In this document: piece after piece, positions 1 to 12,300 of the stretch
Layout of the letters: each line of letters opens with the position of its first letter
Position numbering within the stretch: the stretch's first letter is position 1
Source of the DNA: Undaria pinnatifida
Lineage: Eukaryota > Sar > Phaeophyceae > Laminariales > Alariaceae
Direction: 5' to 3'
Length of the DNA stretch: 64,000 bases
NCBI GenBank assembly: GCA_012845835.1
Contig: JABAKD010000019.1
Coordinates: 6,902,994-6,966,993 of the forward strand
Translations under genes and position numbers: made by a program
Notes under the pieces: generated by a model
Databases searched by the model: none
What the model was told of the DNA's origin: nothing
Seen by the model: the letters and a program-made list of their open reading frames with translations, nothing else

Positions 1-3000
1 GGAGGTGCACGATTGCCGATACCGGCATTATTACTATTACTATAGTCTAGATACAGGCGGCGCGAAACGAGCTGAAACTTCGTGAGCGTCGGGAAGGTGG
101 TGAATGGAGATAATGTTTGCCTATATGGGGTGTGCCAGGACAAAGGATTTCGAAAATGGTAATTTGAACTTTCAAGGGGTTGACCCTCTTGTTGCCGAAG
201 CAGAGGGTGACCCTCTTGTTGGCGAAGCGGATACGGAACACACATATGACCGTGTTTTTCGAATTTTCCCGAGAGTTTTTTTTCAAATCGATAGTCCAGA
301 GCAACTGTAAACCAGGGCCAACGGTATGCGTTGGCGTGCTGTTCCCCGTGTGCTGCTTCATTGCCTAGGTTGCATCGTATTACTCTAAAAGTTCACTCTT
401 TGGTTCTCCCTCTCGGGTAAAACCAACGAATACCAGGCATCTAATTATAATAATGGCGCCAATTTTCGAGGGCACCTTGTTCGAGACTTTGCAAGCGATT
501 TCGCAAGCTCCTCCCGTGATGACCGCGAGACAGGCAACCGACAACGACACGTACACGTACTCTTGGGAAGCAGTCAGGGACCCCCCTCGCCCCAGTGATC
601 CACTTCGTTATTAATTCAGACGGTATATTTATATTGTGCAATGCTTGCCGCTCATAGGCTTTCACGCCTGCCAACAGTGTCGTCGAGGAATGCGCGATGA
701 AATTAGCGACCTTTACGTATAAGACGGGAAAACGCGAGACTGCTTTATCCGCCTCAACACCCAAATCCCAGCATTTACTGTGAAAATGCAGCGCCAACAA
801 CGCGCTGGCGTGCTGTTCCCTACGAGGTGGGTGGATCAGCGCCAACAACATGCGTTGGCGTGCTGCTCCGCAGTGCACTAAATTATTTTCGTACGAGGTA
901 AATATCAACTTCAGGGACACGAACTCTGAACGACGTGTGCTGAAAAACTTGCAACTCAAGACTGATTTTTTCTTGCCGGATTCAACATTTTTGGCGTTAC
1001 ATGACAGTTCGTGCGGTAGATAGCTGCACACCCGATCGACCGAGCGACGAGATCGTTGGACCCGCAAACGTTCCCAATTTATATCTCACCAGTACTGGTA
1101 AAATATTTATAATACCCTGGCAAAACTCTACTGGACAGCAGGACATGAGTGTGCTGTACGCGCAGCGCAAATGCACGGCGTTGGCGGTCTGTTCTGCCAC
1201 AAGGGCGAGTGTTGTCCGGATTTTGTTTTATTGTACATAAATGCTGTCCAGATTTTGGTTTGTTCTAAAGAAACGCGTAAAATACGTCACTACCAAAACA
1301 GCTGTGAACTAGATCATTCTGTCATAAAACTAATACCTCGAAGCAATCTGCAAGCGCGGCAAAAGCTTCGATCGCGCGTGGATGGTCGTACCCATACTGT
1401 CAGGAGCAGTAGCATACCGTCGTGGGTGTTTCACGTGAGACTGCAGCATGTTTATCGAACGTGCTCTAAGTCGAAACGTGGTGTGGGACCTGGGACAACT
1501 ACCTCTGCAACCCTGCGTCCAAAACAGTTTGCCTGTTGTTGCGTTTCTCTTACATATTCATGGCACCCACCAAAAACTCGCTTATTGTATCAGCGTGTAC
1601 CAGGGGAAAGTAACACACATGCGGAAATGAAAGCAGGGAGCTGTGGTCGGCAGGGCACGTCTTGCGTACACACCCCTGGGTTCATGTATTCTGACGACCA
1701 CAGAGCGCAAGAAAGCTCGTCGCGAAACCGCGACAGCGATTACACAAGCCCGCAAAAATGCTCGCGTCGCACCGGTACACACTACACAGTGACAACGCAA
1801 ACCTGCCTCCCGCGGGCCTCAGCGGGCCTTGACAAGAAAAAAACGTTGCCAGAAAAAAAATCCTCAATTTTTCGAACCCACGCCGAAAACCCCCGAATAT
1901 ACAAAACGGCATCGCCTTGGGGGAAGGGGCAGGGATTGGGACAGGGACGGATTTCCGTCCATCTCGCCGTCTGCACGAAACAACCGTGTACAGAAGTACC
2001 GCAACTACAACAATTTAGTGCTACCATTACGGAGGTTATTAGCGACGCACCACGCACGAAAAACAAAACACAAAATCCCCCGAAAAATACGACAAACAGT
2101 CGCCAGAGCACGAAAAAAAAGAAAATGTCTCCAAAGAACACAAAAAAAAACACGGCAGCTTCCAAAAGCACGACAACACACGGCAGTCTGCAAAGCACGG
2201 GATAAATAAGTCTCCAAAGCAGCAAGAACAAAAAAGCAGTCTCCCAAGCACGAAAAGCATGTCTCGTGAATAACTCACAAGGATGGTACGCAGCGAACCG
2301 GCAACGGCATCGCCGTCTCAACGAAAATAACGTCAACGCAAACAAACCGGAGATACGGAGGGAGGGAGAGGATGGGGGGGGGAAGGGGGGGTCCGCCTCT
2401 ACTGTTCACCCGCGAGCGCTCCCAAGGCTCACCCGCAAAAAAGTGTCCAAGGTTCACCCGCGAGTGCCCCAAAGCAGGCGGCACTTCACCGATGGGCGAC
2501 GAAAGCCAGAAAAAAGCAGAACTCTGACTGCAACTACTGAATCGCAAGTGCTGTGCCACTAACTAATAAACGGTCAGCAACATAGAGCGAGCTCCACCGC
2601 TCTCTGTGAACAACCGTCCGACCAATCTAAGTGTTATCATTCCCGAGGGGTTGGGGGTAACTCCGAAAGGAACATTGCAAGTAGCCGCCAAAGTTCGACC
2701 TGGCCGCCTTCCAGCCACCTCTATACAATCGTTGCATACGAGATACGCACAGCACCCCGTATGGAGGAATCCATCATATCATAGGAACCGGGGCTGATCA
2801 ACTACCATGAAAAGAGCACGACAGCCGACAACCCCCAACAACGCGATACCCATTCCTTAGACAGAGTGAGAGCGACAGCCGACACCTCCTACAACGCGAG
2901 CGACATTATACAACGCGAGCGACACTCCCCAACGCGCGCCCCAATAAGACTCTCCGCACAGCAAGCGGGACAGCGTTGGCACATCCACCACGTTGCCTCT

Positions 3001-3589
3001 TGTTTTCTGTTAGGTGACGCCTTGTCTTGGCTATTTCAGCTCACGACGCAACGACAGCCGATACCTCCAAACGCAGCACTCCTCAATAAGCGCCCCACTT
3101 CAGCTCCGCCGAGCGAGCAGGGGAGCATGTCCACTAACACCCAAAGTCCTCGTCGGCCACGTGCTCGCTCGTACTGGCGGCGCGAAGCTACATTCTTCCA
3201 GCTGCCAGAAAGATGCCCGAATCACGCTACGTTCAAGTAATCGGGGGAATTGCGCCGCTCTTGGTGCTGCGCTTGCCGCCCTCTTCGCCGTCACCATTGC
3301 CCGCCCGCCCGCCCGGCGCGAGACGGCGGGTTTCCCCCTAAGCCCACCTTACCCCTTGACCGCTTGGTTACGATGACACCTTTGCTTCTCACTATTCCAG
3401 CTGACGACGCTTGGTTTTTTGGTGACAGTCTGGCTGCGCTAATTGAACCCACGACTCTTGGTCTCAGTGACGCTTTTGCTGCGCTATTTCAGTTCGCATA
3501 ACTTTTTTTTTTTCGTGATTCCATGATGCGGTACTGCAGCTCTTGCTTTTTTTTTTTTGGTGACCCTTTGCCTCGCTATCATACTTCAT
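1..3589. other. Sequence downstream of YKT6, no gene recognised
   Basis: No conserved exon was recognised on either strand. It holds small hairpins built on GCCAAC...GTTGGC (about 322-351, 791-822, 838-870, 1167-1195) and an A-rich stretch around 2040-2260. A 345-codon open frame at 1171-2205 is described in the findings. The YKT6 3' UTR must lie just below 3590. Confidence 0.6.
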
Positions 3590-3727
3590 TCAGCTCACGA
3601 CGCAGCAGCTGTTGGTCTTCCTCGCCTGCTTGTAGAACATCTTAGATTGTCGGCTCAAGTCGTCCGATCGGTCCACCAGCTCGTCGAGCCTTACTCCTCG
3701 TTCCAACACGTTGTCGATGGTTCGGTG
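3590..3727 (-). CDS. YKT6: YKT6 exon 6, stop and lipidation signal
   Basis: Acceptor AACAG precedes 3727, and the TGA stop is 3592-3590. The exon encodes [26 protein letters not shown] and the C-terminal CCVVS. It carries the zero-layer Arg and the double-cysteine lipid anchor. A decayed copy of its 5' part is at 3866-3957. Confidence 0.95.
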   Translation of the reverse strand, partial: HRTIDNVLERGVRLDELVDRSDDLSRQSKMFYKQARKTNSCCVVS

Positions 3728-6281
3728 CTGTTTTCATCGTGGTAAAATTGATGACATGCGAGAGAAGAAAAAAGCGAACCGAACAAGTTGAGACGAAAAA
3801 AAAAGTTTGCGAAAAAACTAAGGGTGATAAATAAATACCAGGTAAATAATCATTATGAGTACGCTCGATTGTCGGCTCAAGTCGTCCGGTCGGTCCATCA
3901 GCTCGTCGAGCCTTAACGTGTTCCAACACGTGGTCGATGGTTCGGTGTTGTTTTCATTCATTGTCTTTTTGCGAAAAGCGAGCGAACAACGCAAGGCGTG
4001 AACCGTCAGGTATCGGGCGGGGCACCACGCGCAACCTCGCGTGTTGGCGTGTTTGGTGCATGAACAGACCGAAAGAACGAGAAAAATAACAAGAACGAGC
4101 GCAAGAACAAACAACACACAAGAAACACAACAAGAGCAACAACAAGGGCAAGAATACGAAACAGGAAAATAACGAAAACAACAACAATAACGAGCGCAAG
4201 AACAAAAAGAACAACAAAGATAACGAGAACAAGAAAAATACACGAGCATAACAAGATGAGCAACAAGGACAAGAAGAAAAACATGAGCAAGAACAAGCCA
4301 AACCAAAAACACTGAACTGTGAACTTGAGTAATAAGTGATTGAGCAACCGCAACTTGATGCTGCTCACCAGCACTTCCGTCGTCTCATCCAAATCGCGCT
4401 GAATCTTCGTGATCTTGTCCGCCTTCGCTGGATCCTGTTCGCGACGGCGGGTAAACGGTGCAACGGTAAAACGGGCAAACGAATCAGTTGCTCGCCTGAA
4501 AAAATGCCGTTTCATCAACTTTATTTTTGCCGTTTTTTTTCCCTCTTTCGTGCGTGCGTGTCCTCTCTCTCCACCCCTCTCTCACTTGATAGTCCGCGAT
4601 ATTTTCAATGGGAGCGGGAACCCGATGGCCTCGTCTCGGATCTCGGAAAACATTCGTAAGAAAAAAAAACAGTCCCATAATCCGTCTGTTGTTCTCCTTT
4701 TCGTGCATGCGTGTCCTGCCTCCTCCCCCCTCCCATTTAGCGTCACTTTCTGACTCGTTCAGCTCCTTCCACTCTTGGGTGTTCACTCCTCCCCTCCCTT
4801 CCGAAAGGGATAAGATTTCGCACTTTTTTTAATGTAATACCTGGTACTCCTATTAATAGTACGTGAGAAAAAATGTACTGGTATTGGGTGCCAACATGTT
4901 GGGGGGCGTCTCCACAGCAGTCGTGTAGCACACACTCTAAGACCACCCCTGAGACAAGCCGAATTAAGTAGTGTAGTCTTGCCTCTAATCTGTCTTACCT
5001 TTTACTACTGCGGTCCTATCCTAATTCCAAGTAATTTTTCGAGTGATACGTCGATTTACCTGGTCCTATCCCCCGAAAAGTAATAAACCGGACGGTCTTA
5101 CGACGTCCAAGCACAGCGACAAAACGAAATACAGGCGCGTTCTTATCATGGTGCCAGCATGCAGCACAGCGCAGTGCAAGCTATGCGCGTTTCTTACAAG
5201 CACTTGCATTGGACATAGACCGTAAAATCGTCGTCAGCTAATCCAGCAGCCCGGGTTGCTTCGTATGAAGGATGTTGCAATCGTCAGTTTATCCGTCAGT
5301 TTTTCTCTCGGAAGCACCACAAGGCTTCAAATGGGCACACCACGCTGTTAGGAGCAGGAACGGTGCTCCGTCTCGAAAGGGATGTCAATGGTCAATGGTC
5401 GAATGTCTAAGACAAGCAACAAAATGAGCATCCCCCCCGCCCCCACGCCCCCCCCGCTGTCTCTCACCTGATAGTCAGCGATCATTTTTTCCATGGGCGG
5501 GAAACTGATAGCCTCGTGTCGGATCTCAGACTGCCACTGGACTTGCTCGCCGTATTGTTCCAACAACTGCAAGAGAGCCAGGATAGGGGAGACGAGCAGC
5601 GGGAGAGAGGGGGGAAGAGGGCTGTCACCCGCGTGCAATACACGCGACACTGCCGTCCGCCGACTTAGTTTCAATCGTTTGGCAAACTGATTGAAAAAAA
5701 GTTCAAGCTGGCAAGAAATTTATGGCGTGTCAATAGTAGCTCGGTTGTAAAAAACAACGACTCGTCTGAACGAGCAACACAAAGAAAGGCCACCGGTGAT
5801 GGATACTCCATCTGAGTTCCTGCACGGTGTGGTTGTTGAAGGTTTGGGCTAACAACGTTTTTCCACATCTCAACATTTTTTCACGTCTGTGCATTGCGTC
5901 GTTTTCTAACTCGGCTTCATGTAGAACAGTGGCTTGCCTGCGTGAGCAACACAAAAGCCACTCGTGTTGGGTACTCCATATGTGTTTCTGCACGGTGCAG
6001 TGGTAACACGGGTTGGGTTAACAACATTTCCACATCTGTGTCGAGCGTCAATTCTAAGTCGGTTGCAGAACACATGTGACATATAGCACAAGAACTCACC
6101 TGAGTGAGCAACACAAAGGCCACTCGTGGTGGGTACTCCAGGTCCGCCGTCACCGTACCCGCCAAGCCGTCTTGCCGCATGTACACGTGCACGTTATAGT
6201 CTGCCCCAGTATAAAGCGGTCGCGGTAGTAGTAGTAGTAGTGGCAGCAGCAGTAGCAGTAGCGGTAGTAGTAGTCGTAGTC

Positions 6282-6312
<31 letters not shown>

Positions 6313-9300
6313 CAGCAGCAGTAGTAGTAGCGGTAGTAGTAGTCGTAGTAGTAGCAGTGGTAGTAGCGGTAGTAGCAGCAGTAGCAGTAGCGGTAGCAGT
6401 AGCGGTAGCAGTGGCAGTATCAGTATCAGTAGCGGTATCAGTAGCGGTAGCAGTATCAGCATCAGTGGCAGAAGCAACAGCGTAAGCGGTAGCATTAGTT
6501 GAAGTGGCAGTAGAAGTAGTAGCGATAGCAGTAGCAGTAGCAGTAGTAACGGTAGCAGTAGCGGCAACAGTAGCGGTAGCAGTAGCGGTGGCAGTAACAG
6601 TAGCGGTAGCAGTAACAGTAACCGTATCAGTGGCAGTACCGGTATTCGGTAGAGGTAGCAAGGAGTCGCCTGCCTATAAATGCGGTCAAAGTGGGGGTAC
6701 CGCCCCTAGCGTAGCCTCAAGTTAACCCTAGCCCTAGCCCCAATGTTTTCGCTGACCTTCGTGTTGTACGCTTTGCCTCTGGCCGGGTTGCGTGCGCTTA
6801 ACGATAGTCTTGCTGAAAAACGTACACAAATCCTTGATCCTGTCACGTCATGCACACCACAGGGACGAAACGGGGAGGTAAAGAGTCAGTCATCCCAAGC
6901 CCCAAGCAAAACGGACACGAGCTTCTCAAGTCATACCGGTAGTTGCGCACCTGGCGCACCAAAAACAGCACTCCCGAGTATGATATAAACACAGATGCTT
7001 TTTTGTGCTGGGTGGCCACTACGACTAGCCCATACCATTAAACTTTCGGGGTAGGTGGCCGCCACGACTAGCCCAAGCAGGAACATAGATACACGAGTAT
7101 TCAGCCAGGTTGGTTCGGGGCTTCTTTCTATTCCCTGCGTCACTCCCGTTGTGATAGTACTACTGTAACACGACTCCCAAGGGAAATCTTGTCGACTAAC
7201 CCATAAACTCGTTTGGGTTGGTCGGTGTTGAGAGTTACGTGTTTTCTCTATAGTTTGCACAAGGGTTTTGTCCCCCTCTTCAACTTGCGACACCCCCGAT
7301 ATTCCAAGCCGCCAACCTCAACCCCGAAGGCGAGCCTTGTTGACTATACAATCACGCAATTACCCACTATAAGGGCGTTTGCAATTCCCAAAAATTACGT
7401 TTGGTTGGAAAACATCTAACAGCAGTGTCATTCAAACCGACGAACTTCATGACCCAAGGCTAACCAACCAACGAACAAAAGCAGGTTTAGAAACATTAAA
7501 AAATGGCACGGAAAACATATTTCTGACCAATTTTTTCCGCTGCCTTTTCGTGGGTTAGGTTGGTTGGCCTTAGATTGTGACACCCGACGGTTTCAATACT
7601 ACTAGTAGTGTTAAATGTTTTCCTACCCAAGTCCTACCTAACCCACATTGTTATCTCGTAAAAACGTTATTGGGTGCTTTATGCGGTGGTTGGACTGAAC
7701 GTACCCCCGGCGGACACCCGCGCAGCCGCTCCCCTTCGCAACCCTCCACGCTCGTGCTGCACTAGATTCATTCTTCGTTTCCGCCCTACTTCAGTGTAGC
7801 CCTTCAGCCCTTGAATCGCCTCTCTTAGTATGTAGCCTATGATATCTCCCTTTGGCAAATCAACGGGGAAAATTGTCTGAAAAAAACGACGATTTCAGGA
7901 TCATCGACCACACCAAGCATCTCGGGGCGCTGGGGTAGAAGGTGTGTCCTATTAACACCTGCAATGTAAGGAGCTGCTCGACCCGCGCGTATCATCGGTC
8001 ATACCACGGCGAAGCCCTTTGAGCCGCGCTCAAGCCATAGAGACGTTCGATAAATAAGACTGCGCACCTCGATTTTGTTCGTGCTTTTCTGGCCACCCAG
8101 AGGGCTAACATAGTCTCGATAAACACAAAAAGTAGTCTCCGAAAATACAGGGTAGCCTCCAATGACGGGTTTAGAGCCAACCCCTACCCTCCAACGCGCT
8201 GGCCCTGTGTTATTATAGTCGTTACTGAAGCGACCATGGACCCTGGTACGTACTACGGATAATTATTTTTTATCTTGAAGAACAGGCAAACACGTTGTTC
8301 ATTGTGACCGACCGAATTAGCCATGGCCCTCTACCGGCCGCGCGCCGAGTGCCGACTACAGAAGAAGAGGAGAAACGGGGTGTACGTTCGATTGAGCCAC
8401 CAGCTACGCGTGTACGGGCGCGCGAGAATATGACGGCAGAGTTACACGAGAGGACAGCCCTACTGCTTTCTGCTGCAAACACGGAGATTCACTGTAAGCA
8501 GCATCAAGTACAAAACAAAAATGGGGCAAAAAAGCAGCCGCCTATGTGTAATAGCGAGTGATTCAAGTTACTTTGTGGGATGGTCTTACCAGCGATACGG
8601 GGGCTCAAAATCGAACACAGTCGTAGCGTAGAGGAGCTCGCCTGAAAAGTGGGGGTGTTTGATGTTTTTGTGCGATTTCATGCCTTTAACAATTGATCTC
8701 CGCAATACAGTACGGACAGAGTACGTGACACACTAATATTTTCGTAATTACTGCTGTGTGGCAGTTGAAAGTCGGTTGCAAGCTCTGTGCTTCTTGCTTT
8801 CTCTGCGAGCAACGCTTGCGTCACGCGCGACGAGCCCTCGTCCAAGCGGGTTGGAAGCCTTGGACTCGGCCCAAAGCCTCTAAAGCTACGTTCGTGGCGT
8901 TGCACTCAGCCGACAGCTGCTAAAGCGATAGCAAGCGTAGCCGTTGTTGGCAAAATGTCATCGATACCGCGCGCTCCTGTCATTCGCCATGCTATGGTAC
9001 ACGCTGCTGGCGGGCAGGACTAAGAAAGTGCCACGCCGATTTGCGGTGAGAAGAGGCAGCAATGATAGCAGGCAAGCCAGCGTCGGCGTTGTTGTAGGAT
9101 ACTGCAGTGGTGCGAATCTATTAATAGTGCCTGGTAGGGGTGCGTGTGCGTGCGTGTGTTTTTGTTGCGAGACGAGCGATGCGATGGGTTCACAAACGTT
9201 TTCGACCGAGCAATCCGACTGGCACATCCAGTCGAATCGACGACTTTTTCGACTGGATGTGCGTGCGAGTCGGATCGCTTAGTCGCAAAAATTTGAGTCG

Positions 9301-12300
9301 AAAAAGCTCTTTCGACTGTTTAAGAAGCCTACCGATTGGGTCAGTCGAAAAGGCTTTAAAATCCGACTGTGTAAGAACTGGCTTCAGTCGAAAAGGTTTG
9401 AGTTGGAATAGCTATTTTTCGGTTGTTTAAGACGCCCGACTTGGTATTCAGTCCCATTGGGCCTTTTTCGACTGACGGATCCGAACGTATAATAATTGGC
9501 CTATCCGATTCTGTTATATTCAGTGCCCACATGTAGGTATAAAACTCAAGCAGATGCCATGTGCAGTGCTTCGTTGCTAGGCGACATGTGCTTGGTACGC
9601 CGGACAACATTCAAACCCACATAATCGGAATACGACTTTCTAAAAAAAAAAAGGCCATCTCTAATAACACCGTTTCTGAATCCGAAAAGGAACGTTCTCG
9701 GATCGCAAAACCGGTTTGCAACTCTCATAGAACCGAAACTGGTGATTTTCCACGCTTCAATTTTCGGATATCGTTTTCGGGACGGCCCCCACCCGGAAAT
9801 GGGGGTCCGGTTTCGGAGAAAATTGTGTCCGAAAACGGCCTCTGGATTTGCATCATGACGGGTTTCCATACGTCGTGGGAGGCAACAAGCGTGTAAATAA
9901 GCCGAAAGCAACAGTACAATACCCAAGAACACGCATCTGCTGAGCAAGTGACACAACGTATCATAAGTGTACTCGTACTGCTGCTGACTGTGTACCGCTA
10001 CCCACTCGCACACACCTTCGGCATCACCACGAGCCGATGGGATTGGATGGTGGGGGTGACGACTACGAGAGCCTTGCTACTCTCCTCGTAATCGCGATTG
10101 CGTCATTCGCCAAACGCAAAACGCGCACTTGTCGTCGAGGACGAGGACAGCCGCCCACTGAGCTACGTAGTCACGTGACAACGTAGCCCAGTGGGTAGTG
10201 CGCTATAATCAACAGTCTGCGACATGCCGTTGTTGTTGAGGCACGGGATCGACGAGAGCGAGGGGGAAGAGAACCCTCCTCAGGTGAAGCACACACGGCA
10301 CGTTTTCCCTCGCCCCACCTGCAAAGCTTCATCTGGGTGCCCTGAGATGGTCTGGTGCGGCAACCTCAAACGAGTACGTAGTCAAGCGATCGCCGTCTGG
10401 TTGCTTATTTCGTGACAACTCCGTCCGAAAACAATTTTTTTAGGGTTTCATTATGACGGTTGTCGATCAGATTCTGCCCGTCTGGTTCTGAGACCCGAAA
10501 ATGCCAGAAACGGTGTTATAAGAGACAGCCTAAAGAGCAGTATCGGCTGGAGAGAGGCGTACTGGGTCTGACACGTCCTGCTCTTGCAGGGAGTAGAGTG
10601 AAATGTTTTTCGGCGGGAACTACTACCTGGTATGATATCTCCCAGAACGGCACTTCACTGCTGCTGTTGCCGTCCTTCTTGCATTCCGTACAGAGTACTA
10701 AACTATAGCAGTGCAATGTGTGCCACGTACTAATAATATAAATATTAAGGCTGACGGTGTACCACAAGTACTCTTGTTGTTGTTGTTGTCTTCAGATAAA
10801 ACCGTTCTTTCTACCCAACATCAGTACACCAAGAGTCCGTGCTGATTCATCCTGGAGGGATACAAGTTCTGTGGTCACAGACGACTGCTGTGAAACAGAG
10901 TAAACCAAACAGTCGCAATTCCTCAAGGCAAAGCAAGTGGTGTGATAGCGTACCGCGTACGAAAACACAACAAAACAAGCCAGACCATTTAAAAAAAGAG
11001 AAAAAAAGGGAAAAAGAAGAGAAGAAAATAAAAGAAAAAAGAAAGCAAAGCAAAACAAACGACAGGTGTGCTGAAGAACGTGATGCAGGAAGATTCAAAA
11101 GGAAAGCAAAGGCTGCAATCACCGTACGTATGTGCTCAGGAGAAACAGATATACCTGTTGCATGGGAAAAACAACACGATGAAGATAACTGCTGTTGCAA
11201 GACAAAACAACACAAAGAAGGCAACTGATATTTTACGGACAAAAACAACACGAAGAGGAAGAAGATACCGGCATAAGGCCGGTGGGGAGGGAAATAAGGA
11301 AGCAAACAAACAGAAAATGAAGGAAAAAAAAGAAAAAAGAAGGGACACAGCAAGTCATCACGTACTACTCCTGTGTCGCTTTCGTGCTACCCCCATTGAA
11401 CTCAACGAAAGCAAACAAAGCAGAAACCACCACTCGCTGTAGAGGGCTCAGGGCTGCAGCACACGCTCAACTTAATTAGTCGAACTGGTACCTTGCCACA
11501 CGATCTGCCACTTCGTTTCTGTATTCATCTACAGCTGTATCAGTACGGCTGCTCTCCCCCCCTCCGCCCTCCAGGTTTCCCCTCCGGTTTCCCTTGACTG
11601 CTGCTGCTCTCGGCGAAGCGCGTCTTTTTTTCTTTTTACAAGATACCTGTAGATGTACAGGATGCTACGAATAATAAGAAACAGGGTGAGATGTGGTGAT
11701 ACTCGGAGTAATATAAAGAAGAGGCGCTGGTATTTACAGCAGTTACATAATAAATCCTCGAGCTGTTATACTGAAGTTAGTATGAAACGCACGCTCTCCC
11801 AAATAAGAAACCTAGCTGTTTCTTATTTCTGATTCAGGTGTCTGCAGGAGATCTCTACATCTCCATTCCAGCTGCTGGTACGGTAACGACTCTATTAATT
11901 TACAACTCTAATTTTTAGTACGCTATTTTCTCGTACGTCAATGCCAAGTTTTATATAGTGAAGGTTGGCGTCTCGCCGTAAAACGCATCTAGCACGCCTC
12001 GGCGAGATCGTAGCTCTATGCGACATGGCACGAAGGACCTGTACGTCTGTGTTAGAAGCACACAGTTCCATGTCACAGCGCCCTGCGCTTTGTCTATTTC
12101 CAAGCCGAGTTCTACTCAAGAGTATGGTAAGTAAGGGTCTCCCGATAGTGCCGTTTAATAGTGCCTAAATCCTTTATAATGCCCAACAACTCGCTGGCAA
12201 GACCAGAAACATTGATGATACAAGAAGCAGTACGGGTTCACATAGTGCCGGTGTCCCGTATAATACCGGTAGTGCTGCCTGGCCATAGCGGCACTATAAG

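Noticed and set aside
3818-4518. Minus-strand ORFs rich in Leu/Phe/Cys
   Set aside because: AAC-rich low-complexity sequence read in frame; only the short exon at 4369-4434 within it is real.
6126-6725. Long open frames rich in Val/Ala, Leu or Thr/Ala
   Set aside because: They exist only because a degenerate three-base repeat has no stop in several frames on both strands. The segment is YKT6 intron 2.
6721-6744. Telomere-like TTAACCCTAGCCCTAGCC
   Set aside because: Only two or three units, internal to a gene and next to YKT6 exon 2; no array.
10180-10270. Possible tRNA start (TAGCCCAGTGGGTAGTGCG)
   Set aside because: Resembles a pol III A box, but no matching B box, cloverleaf or acceptor stem follows.
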